Assembly: GCF_021018805.1 (NCBI RefSeq)
Contig: NC_086248.1
Span: 62,443,985-62,507,984, forward strand
DNA length: 64,000 nt
Direction: 5' to 3'
From: Prinia subflava
Taxonomy: Eukaryota > Chordata > Aves > Passeriformes > Cisticolidae
In this document: positions 1-13,500 of the stretch, piece after piece
Layout: each line of letters opens with the position of its first letter
Numbering within the stretch: position 1 is the stretch's first letter
Made by a program: the position numbers and the translations under genes
The notes under the pieces: generated by a model
What the model saw: only the letters and a program-made list of their open reading frames with translations
What the model was told of the DNA's origin: nothing
The model's database searches: none

Positions 1-3000
1 CTCAATTAAGCTACAGTCAATATAAAGAGCTCCTTAGGGAAAGTATTTCTTCTTATTCTAATTACTCCAGTTGACCCTAGTGCCAAGTTCTGCAAAACCA
101 CTGCTGGCCTAGAGTTAAAAAAATTATTGTACCTACTTCCTTAAGAGACAGGCTATTCCAGATCTCCTAGTTCTTATGAAATCTATTAAATCTATTTTAG
201 TAGCTGTGTGGTTGGCACTAGCATCAATCATTGCGAGTTTTTCAGCAAAAGTTGCTGAGCAGTGCATGCAAACCAACAGGGAACTCCTCAGTATGGTTCA
301 GGATAGTTTCAGTACAGCTTTCCCACAATGTGCATGGAAAAGCTGAGAAATGTTTTAATACCTACAAGTGTTAAACCTAATATGAACCTTACACCTGGTC
401 AGCTTATGCAGACATTAATTTGGTGCAGTAAATATTAACTGAAAAATTAAAAAATGATAGGTGTAATCAGCCTTCTGAAAATAAGTAGTATAGGAATAAT
501 TAGATGGGAAGTCTTTTTTTCCAAAAAAAAAAAAGGAAAAAAATAAATCTCCTTCAAAAAATATTCTACAAAATAATTTCTGATAAGTGTCAAAATATTT
601 GATTGTTATCACCTTAAAACTTTTAGAAAAACTTTTTTAAATACTCAAGAAATCTCAAAATAATTACTTAAATTTTTGCTTTGATTTTCAGAGCAATTTT
701 TTTTCTCCATGAAAATTCTTTAGCTAGAATTTTTATCCTGTTGCTTTTCTTTACAATTAATATGTGTTTAAGTTTCAACAAAAACAATATATTTTGGCAG
801 AAAAATCAATCTTATTTAATAGCAGCAACCCAGTTCCTCATCCAAATAGCTTTCCAGTAACTCTGGTATTTTCTTTCTCTTTGTAGTTTTCTCAAGTGTT
901 ATTATGCAGCACATTCTGTGGTGAGACAGAGTGCTGGAGATCCATTTGTAGTATGAAAAGCTTTTGGGTGTGCTAGACAGCTCTCCTGTGACTCTCATGA
1001 GTGCTGGCTTTTCTCCATCCCGGCAGTTCGGATCACCTCCTGCAGTCAGACACAAAACTATTCAGCCAGAACAGCCAAAACAGGCTCCGACAGCATGCAG
1101 GACTAACAGCAATTACAACATTTTGTAGCATGTGGTAATTGAGTCATTATGATCAGGCTGCAACAACTACATGAAGGAAAAGTTCTTATAATAGCTCTGA
1201 TGGTAACTGCTTGCATGTTTTCCTAAGTCTGGATCAGCTGTGGAAGCTGCAGAGCAGTGCTGAATGGTCAGCTGGAACACGTTCCTTCCGACAGAACCAC
1301 GCTGTGCCACCTGCACGTATGCCATGCCATATAAACAAAAAGGGGATGTCAGCCTGATGTCAGTCTAGGTGCCTCTGAAACTGTGGTCACCTATTCCACT
1401 ACTGAAGATACGACGCTGCACTAGGGAGTAGTAATGGTGACAGTCTTACAACCCTTTTCAGATTGTCTGGTAAGTCTGCTTCAGCCTGAACTCTAAACAT
1501 AACTACACTGCAGTGCCAGCAGCAATTTTAAGCAGTTTTTAGTTATGGAAATGGCAGTGGGTTGTTTGTAAGTAATCAGGAAACTCCTAGATCCTTCACC
1601 AACTATGACTTGCAAACATCTGCCAGAAGTGAGTTCATTTATAACTAGACAGAGAATTGCACCCTTTCTTTCAAGCTTCCTGACTCTTCACAAGTGCTAC
1701 CTCTGAGGCAACTGATGAAACAAATGCATAATAATAACAGAGACAAAAATATAAATAATTCAGCCTGAAAGGGCTGATCATATAAACCTTCCAAGTGGGA
1801 TAAATCAACAAACATAAATACAGCCATGCTTACATTCAAACCTTATTGATAGGGTAAGAATGGTCTTACTTTCCCTGTCTGCAGAGAAAGGGTTGTGAGG
1901 AAGGCGCTTCAGCAAAGTATAAGGGACAGAGTGGGCTGAGTGATGCAACAGGACTACAGCACATCTGCTAGTTACAGGAGACTTCTGCTCAAAGAAACTC
2001 TCTGCTTTGCCTGAAGCCAGTCCTTCTCCCAGGACTGTATCCCCAATACTAACCAAAGGTTCAGTTTCATCTCAAAAGCCAAAGTAGCAGCTATAATAGG
2101 AAATCACCTTATTCTGGTTGTAATTTGTGACTCTTAGCACGGATGCAATGTAAAATATCATTTCATGAAAAATGATGACAATAAAAAATCCCAGTTCCAG
2201 TGTACAAATATTTAACATTATTTTGTCTCATAATTAAAACTTCTTTAAGCAAATTTTGTTTTTCCCTGCACATGAAAGCCTTACTACCTCATTTACAAGC
2301 AACAAGCTGCCCTGTTCTGAGAAAGCAATTACCTTACAGGAAGTAATAGTATCAGAAGTTTCTTGGCATTTGGATTGCAAAAGACCAAAACTAGCACAAC
2401 GGTGTTATCTTCTGCTCAGAGCTGACATCTGCATGGTCTTTCAAACAGAAAGGTCTAACAACCTCTGATGTCTGAACCAGCTGATTGCTGAACTGCCCAC
2501 CAATAGGAAGTAATCTATTTGTGTGACCATATCTGAATTGATATGAGGATATGGGGAAGAGCTCTGTCCTTTCAGGGAGAGGTAGGACCTTTAGTCCTAT
2601 GGCTACCAGATTTGCACTGGGCAGAATAACAGGTTTGTTCCCTCATTTGTGAGAAAGAAGTTAGAGTATATAGGGTGCCTTGCAGACTATCTCAGTTCCT
2701 TCTGCATCACAGTTCATTTCTGTTTCTTCTGCATTTCTGAAGAAAGAAGAAATGAATCCATTCCTTTTGCAGTGATGGCACTTTTCTCCCCTTCACAGTC
2801 TGAGGGAAAACCAGTCATTTGACACTTTCACTGAACTGTGAGAGGGTGGTCTAGCTATTCATTGCAACTGAAAAGGTTGTTTTGCTAATGTTCACAGTTT
2901 TGAGGAATTACCACTCAAATGAGCTGCTTGAAGCTTTCATTACATTTTAATAAAGGACCTGAAGTACTCAGTCCTTTCCTTTGCTTGTCAACATGATCAA

Positions 3001-3039
3001 ACATGTTATTATTTTCAGGCCCATTTTTACCAGATGCAC
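1..3039. other. ADGRG6 intron 2, leftmost part; no gene seen
   Basis: AT-rich sequence with no recognisable exon, RNA gene or clear repeat boundary. It should be intron 2 of ADGRG6, because exon 2 ends at 19490 and the next exon should encode the start of the CUB domain. I looked for that exon on the minus strand (a Cys-rich stretch with SPCYP-like and acidic motifs) and did not find it, so it probably lies beyond the left edge. Open frames here are short and scattered on both strands. Confidence 0.5.
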
Positions 3040-3790
3040 TAGAGTCTTAGTCTAGAGCACCGGAACAGGAGTGTAATTACAAGTCATACATCCTAAAGAT
3101 TTACCAATAATGTTAGCACCTGTACAGCTTGCTGGTAACAGGCAGTCATGTAAAACTAGTTTACCACAATTTTTCCCTCTGACCAGACCAGTGCCTCGGC
3201 TACCACAAAGGATCTGTGGTACAAGAAATGCTAGAATTAGTGGACACCTGGATAAATAAAATCTATTTGGGGAGTCAACATGACTTCTGTAAACTGACAT
3301 TTTGTCTTACAAACTCCTTTGGAGCTCTCTGCAGGCTTCAGTTGTGCTATGTGGGTTAATATTACCCAGCTGACATATTTCATTTGGATATCCAGAAAGT
3401 TTCTGGCAAAGACTTTTACCATAATCTTTAAAGGCCACTAAGAAGCTATTGTTCAAAAAACAAAGTTTTGGCATGGATAAGTAACTGGTTAAGAAGTAGG
3501 GCATTGGAACAAATGTGAAGGTGTAAAAACACAAAAACATCACCAGCAGAGTCCCACAGGGTCTTTGCTGGGATCCACTCTAATTAGTGTATCCAGAAAG
3601 TATCTGGAAAAGCAGTAGAAGAAGCACACAAAGTCTGCTGATGATGGAAAGCTGCTTCAGACAGTAGATACCTTGAAGGCAAACTGTAAAGAACAGAAAA
3701 ATGAGTCTCATATTATAAGACAGAATGACTAGGCAATTAAATGACAAACAAAACTCAACATAGATAAGCATGACAGTGCCCTGAGTGCAC
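3040..3790 (+). mobile_element. Degenerate CR1-type LINE, reverse-transcriptase region
   Basis: This is an old non-LTR retrotransposon fragment in sense orientation. Landmarks in the expected CR1 order are a stretch like 'ggagtcaacatgacttctgt' near 3270, 'gatatccagaaagtttctgg' near 3388 (the 'DFQKAFD' region), 'gataagtaactggttaag' near 3476 ('NWL'), 'gtcccacagggt' near 3551 (the VPQG motif), and 'tctgctgatgatggaaagct' near 3633 (the catalytic FADD region). Stops and frameshifts break every frame, so it is long dead. The landmarks are seen directly; the family is assigned from memory of CR1 consensus text. The 5' boundary is approximate. Confidence 0.72.
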
Positions 3791-3869
3791 TAAAAGCCCT
3801 TAATTGGCTTTCAGTTCTTGCTTTCAGATATGCTGTAGGTATATCTGTCTCTGGCCTTTGTCTCTGGCT

Positions 3870-4340
3870 GCTCCTAACAAGACTCTCTGGATGCACCTTG
3901 GACCTGCTTCTTCACCTCACCCTGTCTATTAACCCAGCCCAGACATGGTGAGATGGTATCCAGCCAGTGAGGACCCTGTCTGTGCTGGGGCCAGCCTGGC
4001 TTCCAGATCCTCCTCCACCCCGGGCAACCCAGCTCCCACTGCTCCCAGCCAGGGGACAGCCCAGGACACAGGTGGATGTCCCAGCCTGGGTTTGATGAAG
4101 CTGTTGAGCCACAGGAAGGGGATACATGGGTGTAGGTCCTGCATTCAGATGGCCAGGGCAAAAGAAGGAGTAGCCAGGTACTCTCAAGCTGGGCAAAAGA
4201 CAATGTAATGGAGAACAGGCAAAGGTCTGCAAAAGGTCTGTAGGTGACAGGGGAAAGAGAGATAAGGAGTACATGCTCACTGTCATCGCTTAGTGACCCT
4301 TTCTTGTAGAAGCCAGGTTCAAGGTCAGGAGAACAAGGTG
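3870..4340. other. GC-rich block of unknown origin inside the CR1 relic
   Basis: Between the LINE RT relic on the left and a CR1-like 3' tail on the right lies about 450 bp that is clearly richer in G and C than its surroundings, with many CCAG/CTGG and CCTGG words. Both strands carry open frames above 80 codons, as GC-rich non-coding DNA tends to. It could be a later insertion, or the CR1 segment between RT and 3'UTR, which is usually more GC-rich. I recognise no protein or terminal repeats. Confidence 0.3.
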
Positions 4341-4592
4341 GTCCTTCATACAGCAGGAAATGGACACGTGGCACTCCCTGCCTGAGGACAGTGGTGGGTG
4401 TGAGAGTTCAAAGGGAGTGGGCAACTTGTTGGCAGAAACCCGTCACAGACTAAACAGGCAAGCCATGCCAAAATGGAAAGGGTTGAAGACTGGGAGTTTG
4501 GAGGAAAAGTATCAAGTACACAGGCCTTGCATCTTGTATTCCAGATGCCCAGATATGAACATTGGGCTGGTTTGACCCCATCTTAAAGAGGT
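4341..4592 (+). mobile_element. CR1-type LINE 3'-end relic
   Basis: The text follows the 3' terminal region of an older CR1 subfamily. It has a 'tggcactccctgcc' phrase near 4368 (consensus about 'tggaactcactgcc'), then 'agtatcaagtacacaggcct' near 4507, 'cttgtattccagatgccc' near 4531 and the closing 'attgggctggtttgacccc' near 4560. It has the same orientation as the RT relic at 3040-3790, so the two may be parts of one roughly 1.55-kb element. Matching is by recall, so subfamily and exact end are uncertain. Confidence 0.55.
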
Positions 4593-7500
4593 AACAGACC
4601 TACTTCTGTTTCAAGGGCAGATGGGCATCAAGGCTTTGTCCACCATTATAGGAAAAAATTATTTCATATAATCCGTAATCTGAAAACTCACACAGTTATT
4701 AAACATTTCATAATTCTAGAAGACTCTTTTTTATTTTTTTTAATACTAGCTACAAGTCTGGAGAGTAAGAAAAACAACCTCAGCTCTAAAGGAAATCCTT
4801 TTTCAAACCTGGTGTCTTAAGGATTATGATCCTTGCTCTTTTTGAGGATGTTGGCAGCAAAGGCACTAAGGAAGCATGGGGTGCTTGGCACTGCATGCCA
4901 GTTCCAGTCTTTAATCTTGCAGACATCAAAGACATCCTACACTTTACTAACAATATTTATTTACTTACTTTATTTATTGCTGAAGAAGTAGGGATCTCTC
5001 CACAAAGCTCTGGGCACCTTGCCATTACCTCAGATACACAGAAAGATTGTGTGCAATTCAGGGAATCCCACTTCCTAGAAAAATGCCACCTTCCCTCAAA
5101 CTTCAGTCCACACAGGACCTGCTCATCCAGACAAAAACACTCTCCAGGTGATCCTTCACACACTATCAGTACAGAAGTAAAAGCCTTAACATCTTTTCTG
5201 TAGATAGATATTTGCTTGTCACTCTTTTGCTAAGAGTAACATTGAATCCTCTATTCCTAATGACAAATATTTTGTTTTCTATTTACAACAGGACAATACC
5301 AATCATCAATAAACTAAAATTTCATTGCCTTAAAAACAAACACAAAAAAGTAAACAAGCAAGCAATTCCCCCAAACCCAAACCAAAATGCACCCATGCAT
5401 CACCCTGGAGAAAATACCAGAGAAAATCAAGAAATTATATTGTTCCAAAGTGTAATCAGAATTTCCCCAGAAGTTATTCATAGAATACAAAAATGAAGTG
5501 AAAGAAAAAAATCTTTCAAGGGATAGGAGCATGCTGGAAGTACAACAACAGAACATCTCTCTGTTCATTTTTTCCTTTTTATTACAAAATACTGTGTTCT
5601 GGTGTCACATGGGTTGTACAGAACCAAGTTGCAGTTGTTCTAACTGCTGGATCATTCAAAGACTGCAATAAATAATTAAATGAAAAAGGAAGTTTTGCTT
5701 CACAGGAAAGTAGTTTGATTACTCTAATCACTGTCAATTTCAGCTTCCTTAAAATATCTGAAAAATATAGTGGAGGATCTCTTGATTACATGAGAATGCA
5801 TGAAACAAGAAAAATAAGTAAATTACATTTTGTTAAGAGGACTTTCTGCTCTGCATATGGGATACATTAGAATTCTAACTACACATCTCTAAGAGTAATT
5901 ATAGTTTTATCTACATATACACAGACACCTCAGCAATATAAACCCCTCCCAGAAACAGTCAGACACCATTAGGGCTACACAATCAAGGACAACTGAACTT
6001 AGGAAATGCCAGAGTTAACCTTCCTCTGGCCCTTGTGCACAGATAATTGAAAAAAAAAATCTTCATTTACATAATCACATACTACTGTTTTTGCAGGATC
6101 TCATTGAGTGCACAGGAAGGACAAACCCCATGAAATAAGCAACTTTGCAGTATCCTGTTCTTCGATGTGTTGCCCTCAGCCTTGAAGCAATTCCAGTTCT
6201 CTCCTGAGACATTATTGCTGACTTCCTCATGAGCTCCTCTGTGGTGTTCATTAGTATAACATCTGAAGGTTTCTTCAACAGTTATTTTATCAAAAAAACT
6301 TTCAATACAGCTGTGCAGAAGACATATTCTTAAACTCATTTTACAGACGTATATCTGGGGAAAATCAACATCAGAAAAATCTTCTGATGTTAGGTGTCTC
6401 AGACATGCAAGACCTAACTTGTGATTTGCAGCTTTATATGGAGGTTAATATAGTCAAAGACAGTTCCTATTCACCTCAGCTGCAACCAGAGATGCAAATC
6501 ACTCTATAGGTTTAAATTAGGGACAGAAACTGAGACACATTAAAGACAGGCATGAAATTCATTTGCTGAGCCACCCATAAGAGAAAATAGAGACAGAATT
6601 CAGTTTTCTAGCACAGCCTTCAGCCACCCTTGCCATGAGATCTCTTTACAATCCAGTTCCTCATTCTGTGTACATATTTTACCTCTGGCCACACTTTAAG
6701 CAAAGACTTGAAAAATCATGTTTGTTTTCAGCCTCCTGGCATGTCTACTTTGTATGAAACTGAAGGCAAATGACAAAAAGCAGGTGGCTTTGTAATACAC
6801 CCTGCATGATCACCATGGATGTGAAAATGGAAAAATCCATAGGAAAGCTGAATCCTTCAAATCTGTTATTTCCTAGTTAGAGGGTTGCCAGCTTTCTAGC
6901 CTTAGTACTTCCTTTTATATATTTTCTTACTAAAGTTTTCTTCTATTATTTTAAATAAGCCAAATTTGAAAACTACCCTTGTGTAACAATCAAAGGAAAC
7001 CTTCCCCACTGGTCTACCACGCAGGTTTCTGACATATCAACTAACCTAGCAACTGCTGATTCTAGATTATAATTCTCTATTTCCCAAGCTTTTCCTCACC
7101 TCCACATAAGACAGGAAATTACTGCAAAATAAAAATATGTGAATGTCTTACTCTTTATCAGAACTGGTATGACTAAAATGTTGTGTTACCTAAAAGCAGT
7201 AACAGACAAGTAAGAGCCATTTATTAGCATGTGGCATTTCAGAAATAAGCATACTGTGTCATAATTAGAAAAGATAGATTACAAGGATATGACATTATCC
7301 ACATATAATTGGGAGCCTAATATGACATTATCCACATATAATTGGGATATTCACTCAAACCTCTCTTACTGCTGCTGGTAAAGAGGTGTTCACAATGAAA
7401 GCAATTATTCATTCAAGTCTCAAACAGATATATTTTTCCATGACAAAAGCAGCCTATAGTCAAGAACATAATTTACTTAAAGTGTGGACAAAGGCTCTGT

Positions 7501-10500
7501 GCTCTGTAGCTGGATTTATAAATCTGTCAGCACACACAGGAGATCCACCTGCACAACCCAAATAAACACAATACCCTGTTTCCGTACGGATATTTGTCTG
7601 TAAACTGATACAAAATGTTAGTTCAACATTTGCTTCTGTTAAAGTTTAAGTTGTATCATAAATATACAATGCTTTAGGATCATTTTTATCAGTCATTTTT
7701 ATAATTTATAATAATTGTATTTTTAAAAGTAACATCAAAGAACAAGTCAAGTAGCTTTATTTATGGCAGTAGACAAGCACAGGGTAATGGTTGATGCTAC
7801 CTCCCGACTATATATCTCCAGCAGTGATAAGGCTAGCAAGTACTCATTAACTTACAAAAACTTGTGTTACATGGAGTAAAATAATAAAATACCACCATTA
7901 TTATTATTTAATATTTATCTTATGACTTTAGGTGGACAATCCTCTTTGAATTGCATTATAGCTTTAAAAACATAGAAGGCAAATGGTTAAACTTACTGAA
8001 AGCTTCATATGTGTAATATATGCCACAACCCCACAAAAGGCCCATTAGGGAACAGATCAGTGTTTAAACTGACAATATTGGTCTTCAGTTTTTCATAATG
8101 TTCCCAAACTGGTATGTATAGCCCAAAAATGGTAGGTAATAGTGCAGAATATCTCCCTGCTTGCCAAGTAACTGGTTCTTGAATGTATATAGCACCAGGG
8201 CCATACAAAGTCTAATTCCATTTCACTGTCATTTTGGTTACCATCAGTATTTGTAGACACACTTCGAAGTTTACACACTGACACCATAATTACTATGAGG
8301 AATGGTATAAGAGGAACAGATGAGAATTATTGTGAGGGCCAGTATTAAAAACTGAACTACAGACAGAAAGAGAATTAAATTATGACAAAGTAAAGAACAA
8401 ATTAAAAGTACCACAGAAGAGCTTCCTGGCAAGAAAAAAAAAGTTTGATCAACTGCTATTAAGTAACTTATGTTTGTGATTCACAATGGTCTCATTTTGA
8501 TGACCAGATTCTAGTTTCAGACATTTTTTTTGTTGTTATTATAGTATGCAACACTATTTTTTCATTCTGCTGTCCATATATCATTTCTTGTATTGAACTC
8601 TGCAAAGGAAAACTAATCAAAATCTAATATGAAACACCATAAATTGCTAAAAGACCCGATTTTCTTTTTTTTTTAAGTTTGTCTTGATCTCTGCTAATAG
8701 AAGATGTTTCTTCAGATTTCCACATATTTCAAGTGAATAAACATGGTATCTGATTAAGATAAGAAGCATTGTAAACTTCACCCTAAAGATTAAAACTCTG
8801 GCGAGGCTGAGCTGTGTTCTCACTAGAAACACGTGCACTAAAGTAAAATAAGAGGAAAGCTCAAAAAATCATCCCACTATAATCAAAAGCAATTCACTTC
8901 AAAAGGAAAAACAAAGCTTTCCTCTGTGGATTAGGATTAAAAACCAGAGTAGATATCTGAATTCTTACCATATTTTAACTGACTCCGAGAGTTACTGAAC
9001 AATCCCCAAACAGATGTAGTAAACCTAGCTGAAAAAGAGAGTGACAGGGCAAAAATTCTGGCTTCACCCTGGCTCAGTTTTTGAAAGTGCTGAGACTATT
9101 AATTTAACAGTGAATCTCTGGGAATTTGAGGTGCCCACAAATTGTATCATGTCCCAGAAAAAGCAGGAACAGTGCTAGAAGAAAAAGTCTTTCAGTATCA
9201 GTCCTTCCAGAAGAGTTTGTGCATCTGAATTTTCTGCTGGAGCTGAAGTCAATTCTTAAGCACCAAGAAAAGGATTCACATGGCATGGGGATTACAGAGA
9301 CAAAAAACAGAATACAAAAACCTCTTCCATTTCACTGGGTGAGATCACAGTAATCTGCAGACAAAACCCACAAGTTACAACATATAATCATTGCCAAGTG
9401 TTCACAGCAACAGTTCTTTCGTTCTTTAAGCCTTTTTCCTTTCTGAACACTGAACAGTGATGCAGGACCATGGAAGTTAAATCTTTTAAAGCCATGGGGC
9501 AGAACTTCAGCTTCCTCTGACATAGGAGCACAGCTTAGTCAAGACACAAACTTCCAAATAGTTTCTCTTTGGACATTTGGGGAGGGATTTTCCAAAGAGC
9601 TCCACAGTGATGTAACTCTGCTCTTACTCAAAGACATTAAAACCTGCATTGACTTTGGTGGGACCCAGTAAAATGAATGTTATGCAGCCCATGGAGGAAT
9701 CACCAGAACATACAGACATGAACATGTCCTTAAGAATTTCCTCATATTTTAGTCCAGAAGCTGTGCAAAACTATTTGAAGATTAAAGCAGATTTGTCTCA
9801 ATGTCACCATTCCTAAGCACAAAAAGCAAAGTGCACACCTTCCATGAAACTATTTCATTATTTTCTCAATCACATTGTCAGTAAGTTATTTTCCTTTACT
9901 TCCTTGAAAATAACACTTATTTAAGAAAAATAATGCTTTTAAGAGAACATGACAAAATTTTAAAACTAATGTTGTAATTTTCTCCTTCAGATTCTTATTA
10001 CACCAGAAAAATTATTAGGATGATAAGGCAAGATAAATGTTTTGAAAACAATAGCTTTAAAAACTGGACTCTTCTCAGCTACATTTCTGGCATCTGCAAC
10101 ATTCCATTGCTATGATGTGCTACTCAGAAAAGATTTGTGCAGCCAAGCATTTTTTTCCTAAGGTCTTGAGTTCAGCTATTGATTCTATGATTAAATCACC
10201 AGTATTTCAATTTTGCTAAGCTCTAAAAAAACCAACAACTTCAGATGCTTCTGCTGAAGGTAATAGCAAAAGGAGTCAGTAAGCACAGGAGTTGTGTAAA
10301 ATAGAATATTATTATCACATACATCAACATTGCAAATAAAGAGGGAAAGAAATCCACCCAAAACTAAAGACAACTATGCCAGCTATTATTTGCAGATAAC
10401 TTCTAAGCTACTAAATTTTGGTGAGAGATTTAGAAATTTATTATTTGGTATTACCCACATGAAAAATATGTGTATATTTTATTAGAGAGAGGGAGTATAC

Positions 10501-13500
10501 ACATAGAGAGATGTTTGCCTTTTTAATCCTCAGTAGTATCTTTTGATTGCCATGGGCCACCAGAAGGAGAAATTTATTATTCCACATGTGCTACTTCTGC
10601 CTTTTTGAGTTCCACAGAGACTTCTCCAGGAATCAGAAGGGTTAAATGCAATTCACTTGTAAAGCAGTGAAATAATCACTTAACAGTAGAGAAATTCCTC
10701 ATATGCAGAGACCGACAGAGGGAAGGCCTGACTGGTGGCATTTCTGATATACAATGCTTTTGCCAGTTCCAATGGCAAGATTTTAGCAGAAGCACAGCCA
10801 ATCCAAAATTAGATCAGAATACTAGATGTCATGGAAATGATATACTGCCAAAATCTGACTGGTCAAAGAATAAAAAATACACTCTATAAACCAGTGATAT
10901 AAATAAACTGTAACCAGAGCAGCTACAGTGCACATCTGATGGGTACCAGGCTTACCCATGTGGGGGAGAGAGCCCATTATTGTTAATGTTACACTTCCTT
11001 TAAGTACCTTTATCAGTCAAACAATTTTTTTTAAAACACCACAATTTCTAACCCATTGTACAAATGAAGTCATTTTTCAACATCAGCATTTTGCCCTTTT
11101 ATTTTTGTGTGTATATTACATACATACATGAAACACAATGGTTCTTTAAACCAAAGTTAAAACCCAAGATAAATTAACACCATTCGAATGATCTGTTATT
11201 CAAAACATTGGATAGATGGGACACCCACATCCAGAATGAAACCTCCCAGTTATTTTAGATTTCATTGCAAAAGACATACTATTGTTCCTTTCTTTATTTT
11301 TAATAATTCATCAGACAAGTGATTTCGGGATTCTCTGCATGCTTTCAATTTCTATAAAGTGCAGTGTAATATGTGACTATCATACTTTGGATAGGGAAGA
11401 TATTTAGATAGAATCAGAAGATGAAAAAAGCATCCAAAATTTAAACCCATTTACAGACTTTTCCTGTAAATTCAAGACAATGAGGAAAAAACAGTGGCCC
11501 TCACACTTCAAAAAAAAGTCACAGAGAACTGGGTTACTTGTACAAATGCCTCTGTGATAACTTCAACCATGAGGTCTTTCTCTCCACCTAAAAAGCAAGT
11601 TCTGATTAAAAAATGCCTTGAGTTTCATAGTATGGATCTGTCACTGCACAGTTCTTAATTAAAAGAGCTCTGAGAAGCCAGAGCATGCATCTGAACAAAA
11701 CAAACTCTGTTCAAGACTGAGAGAGTTGCAGCTTTCTGTCTGACACCCATTAAGAAGCATATTCATGAGTGATAAAAAGCTGCAACTAGAAAAAAATCTG
11801 ATTGCGTTGTAGCCTTCCAAAAATTACATTAGCTGTGTGACAATCTCTTCATGGCTTTACCCTGTGTTCATGGATCTACCCTGGAAGCTCTTGCAGGTAT
11901 TTAGCTCTGGAAAAAAAAAGCAGTTGTTTTACAGTGCACTGGGAGACAGCTGGACTGTTTTGGGGATATCCAGAATAAAAATGGTTTCAAAAATAGGAAC
12001 TAACTTTTTGTCACTCTCTGAGTAAATTATTTTCCAACACACACTTTATCAGTCTACAAGAAGTTTCAAACATTAATTTCTCTGAAAATATGCCATGCTG
12101 ACACTTCCATACAATATTAATTCTTACATCTTAATTAATATAGCAGTAGTTTTAGAAGATTATGCAATCTGAGTTACCACTGTGGTGGCCTCTATTGTCA
12201 AATTTGACTATTTGCTACACTGGAATTTGGACAAACCAGTAAATAACTGAAAAGATGTTCAGAAGTTACTGAAAAGGAAATTCACAGAATGGGAATTGGT
12301 AAACATCTCTGGGAGCTGAAATCTTAACAATTAGCAAAATTGTTTCCAACTAACAAATTGAAAACAGCCAAGATACTGTACAAGCAGCTGCAGCCCCAGA
12401 CAATAGGAGAAAAAAATAAACAAAAAAACTCTACAAAACTTACAACTTGAAAGATCATAGAAGAAGAGCACAAGTTCATAGTGGTACCAAAAATATAGGA
12501 CTGCAGTTTGGTTTAGAGTGGAAAGCGGCATGATCTTTTCAGAGATGTCAATTAAAATTAACTTGTTTGAAAGATATCTGGAGGCCAGACTACAAGGCAG
12601 ACTTCTAACTCTGGATTATACCATTAATTTTCCTGTACTGCAGCAGGAGTGAAAGCTTAGTCTGTCATTTACAGGAACTGAGCAGACCAACAAGAACTGA
12701 ACCCAGACAAAACAAGAGGGGTTTCTGGAAACCCTCCCTTCCCTTGATATGTATGCTTGTATTATCATATCTAGGGCAGGAAAAGTAGTTTTGGTTCAAC
12801 ATATCACAACGAGGGATGTACTTCTCCAATGTAACTTATCATTATTACTTTAATATTTTTGTTAACTCTGTAAAAATTGTTCACAGTCTGTAGCTAAAAT
12901 ACTTTGTTTTCCTCCCACAGGAGAGATTTTTCTCTTCCATGATGAGAGAAAGAAATTCAGAAACAGTACATGAGAAAAATTTAATCAGATGTTTTTCATA
13001 CACAGTCTTAACAAGGAATGTAACTTTCCAGGTAAGTTTTCTTATATTGCAGTACCTTACTAGATTGTAGCTACAACTCCCTCATTATTTTCAGATTCTT
13101 GAAAGATAAACATCATATATGTTTTTCTTCATTTTAGTATTGTGTATCTATGTCAGACATCTCTGTGTTGTGGTTGTGTGAAAATGCAAATTTTAACATT
13201 TCTTTATCAGAAAGTGATAACTGAGGCCTTGATCTATTAAGTAGTCCATGCTCCACCTTGTGCAAAACACTTTAGCAATCCCACTAAGTAAACAAATACT
13301 AAGTCCTAGCAAAAAAATCATGGACATTAAATAGGCATCTAAGATCTGCAAGATCAGCCCTTCTGATTAATTGAGAAATGCTGACTTTACCATGGTAATT
13401 ACTGACTTCTAAAAGGCCCATTGGGATATTAAATCAACCATTTTAATTACTCAGTATTAATTGTGATACATATTGGAATGCACATCACACAATTGCTAGG

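Noticed and set aside
3874..4374. 166-codon minus-strand frame
   Set aside because: It lies in a GC-rich block flanked by CR1 relics and runs antisense to them, with overlapping frames in other phases. No family is recognisable.
10158..10190. Possible CR1 tail (aaggtcttgag, then gattctatgatta)
   Set aside because: Only two short words match and the intervening text does not, so it is too weak to list as an element.
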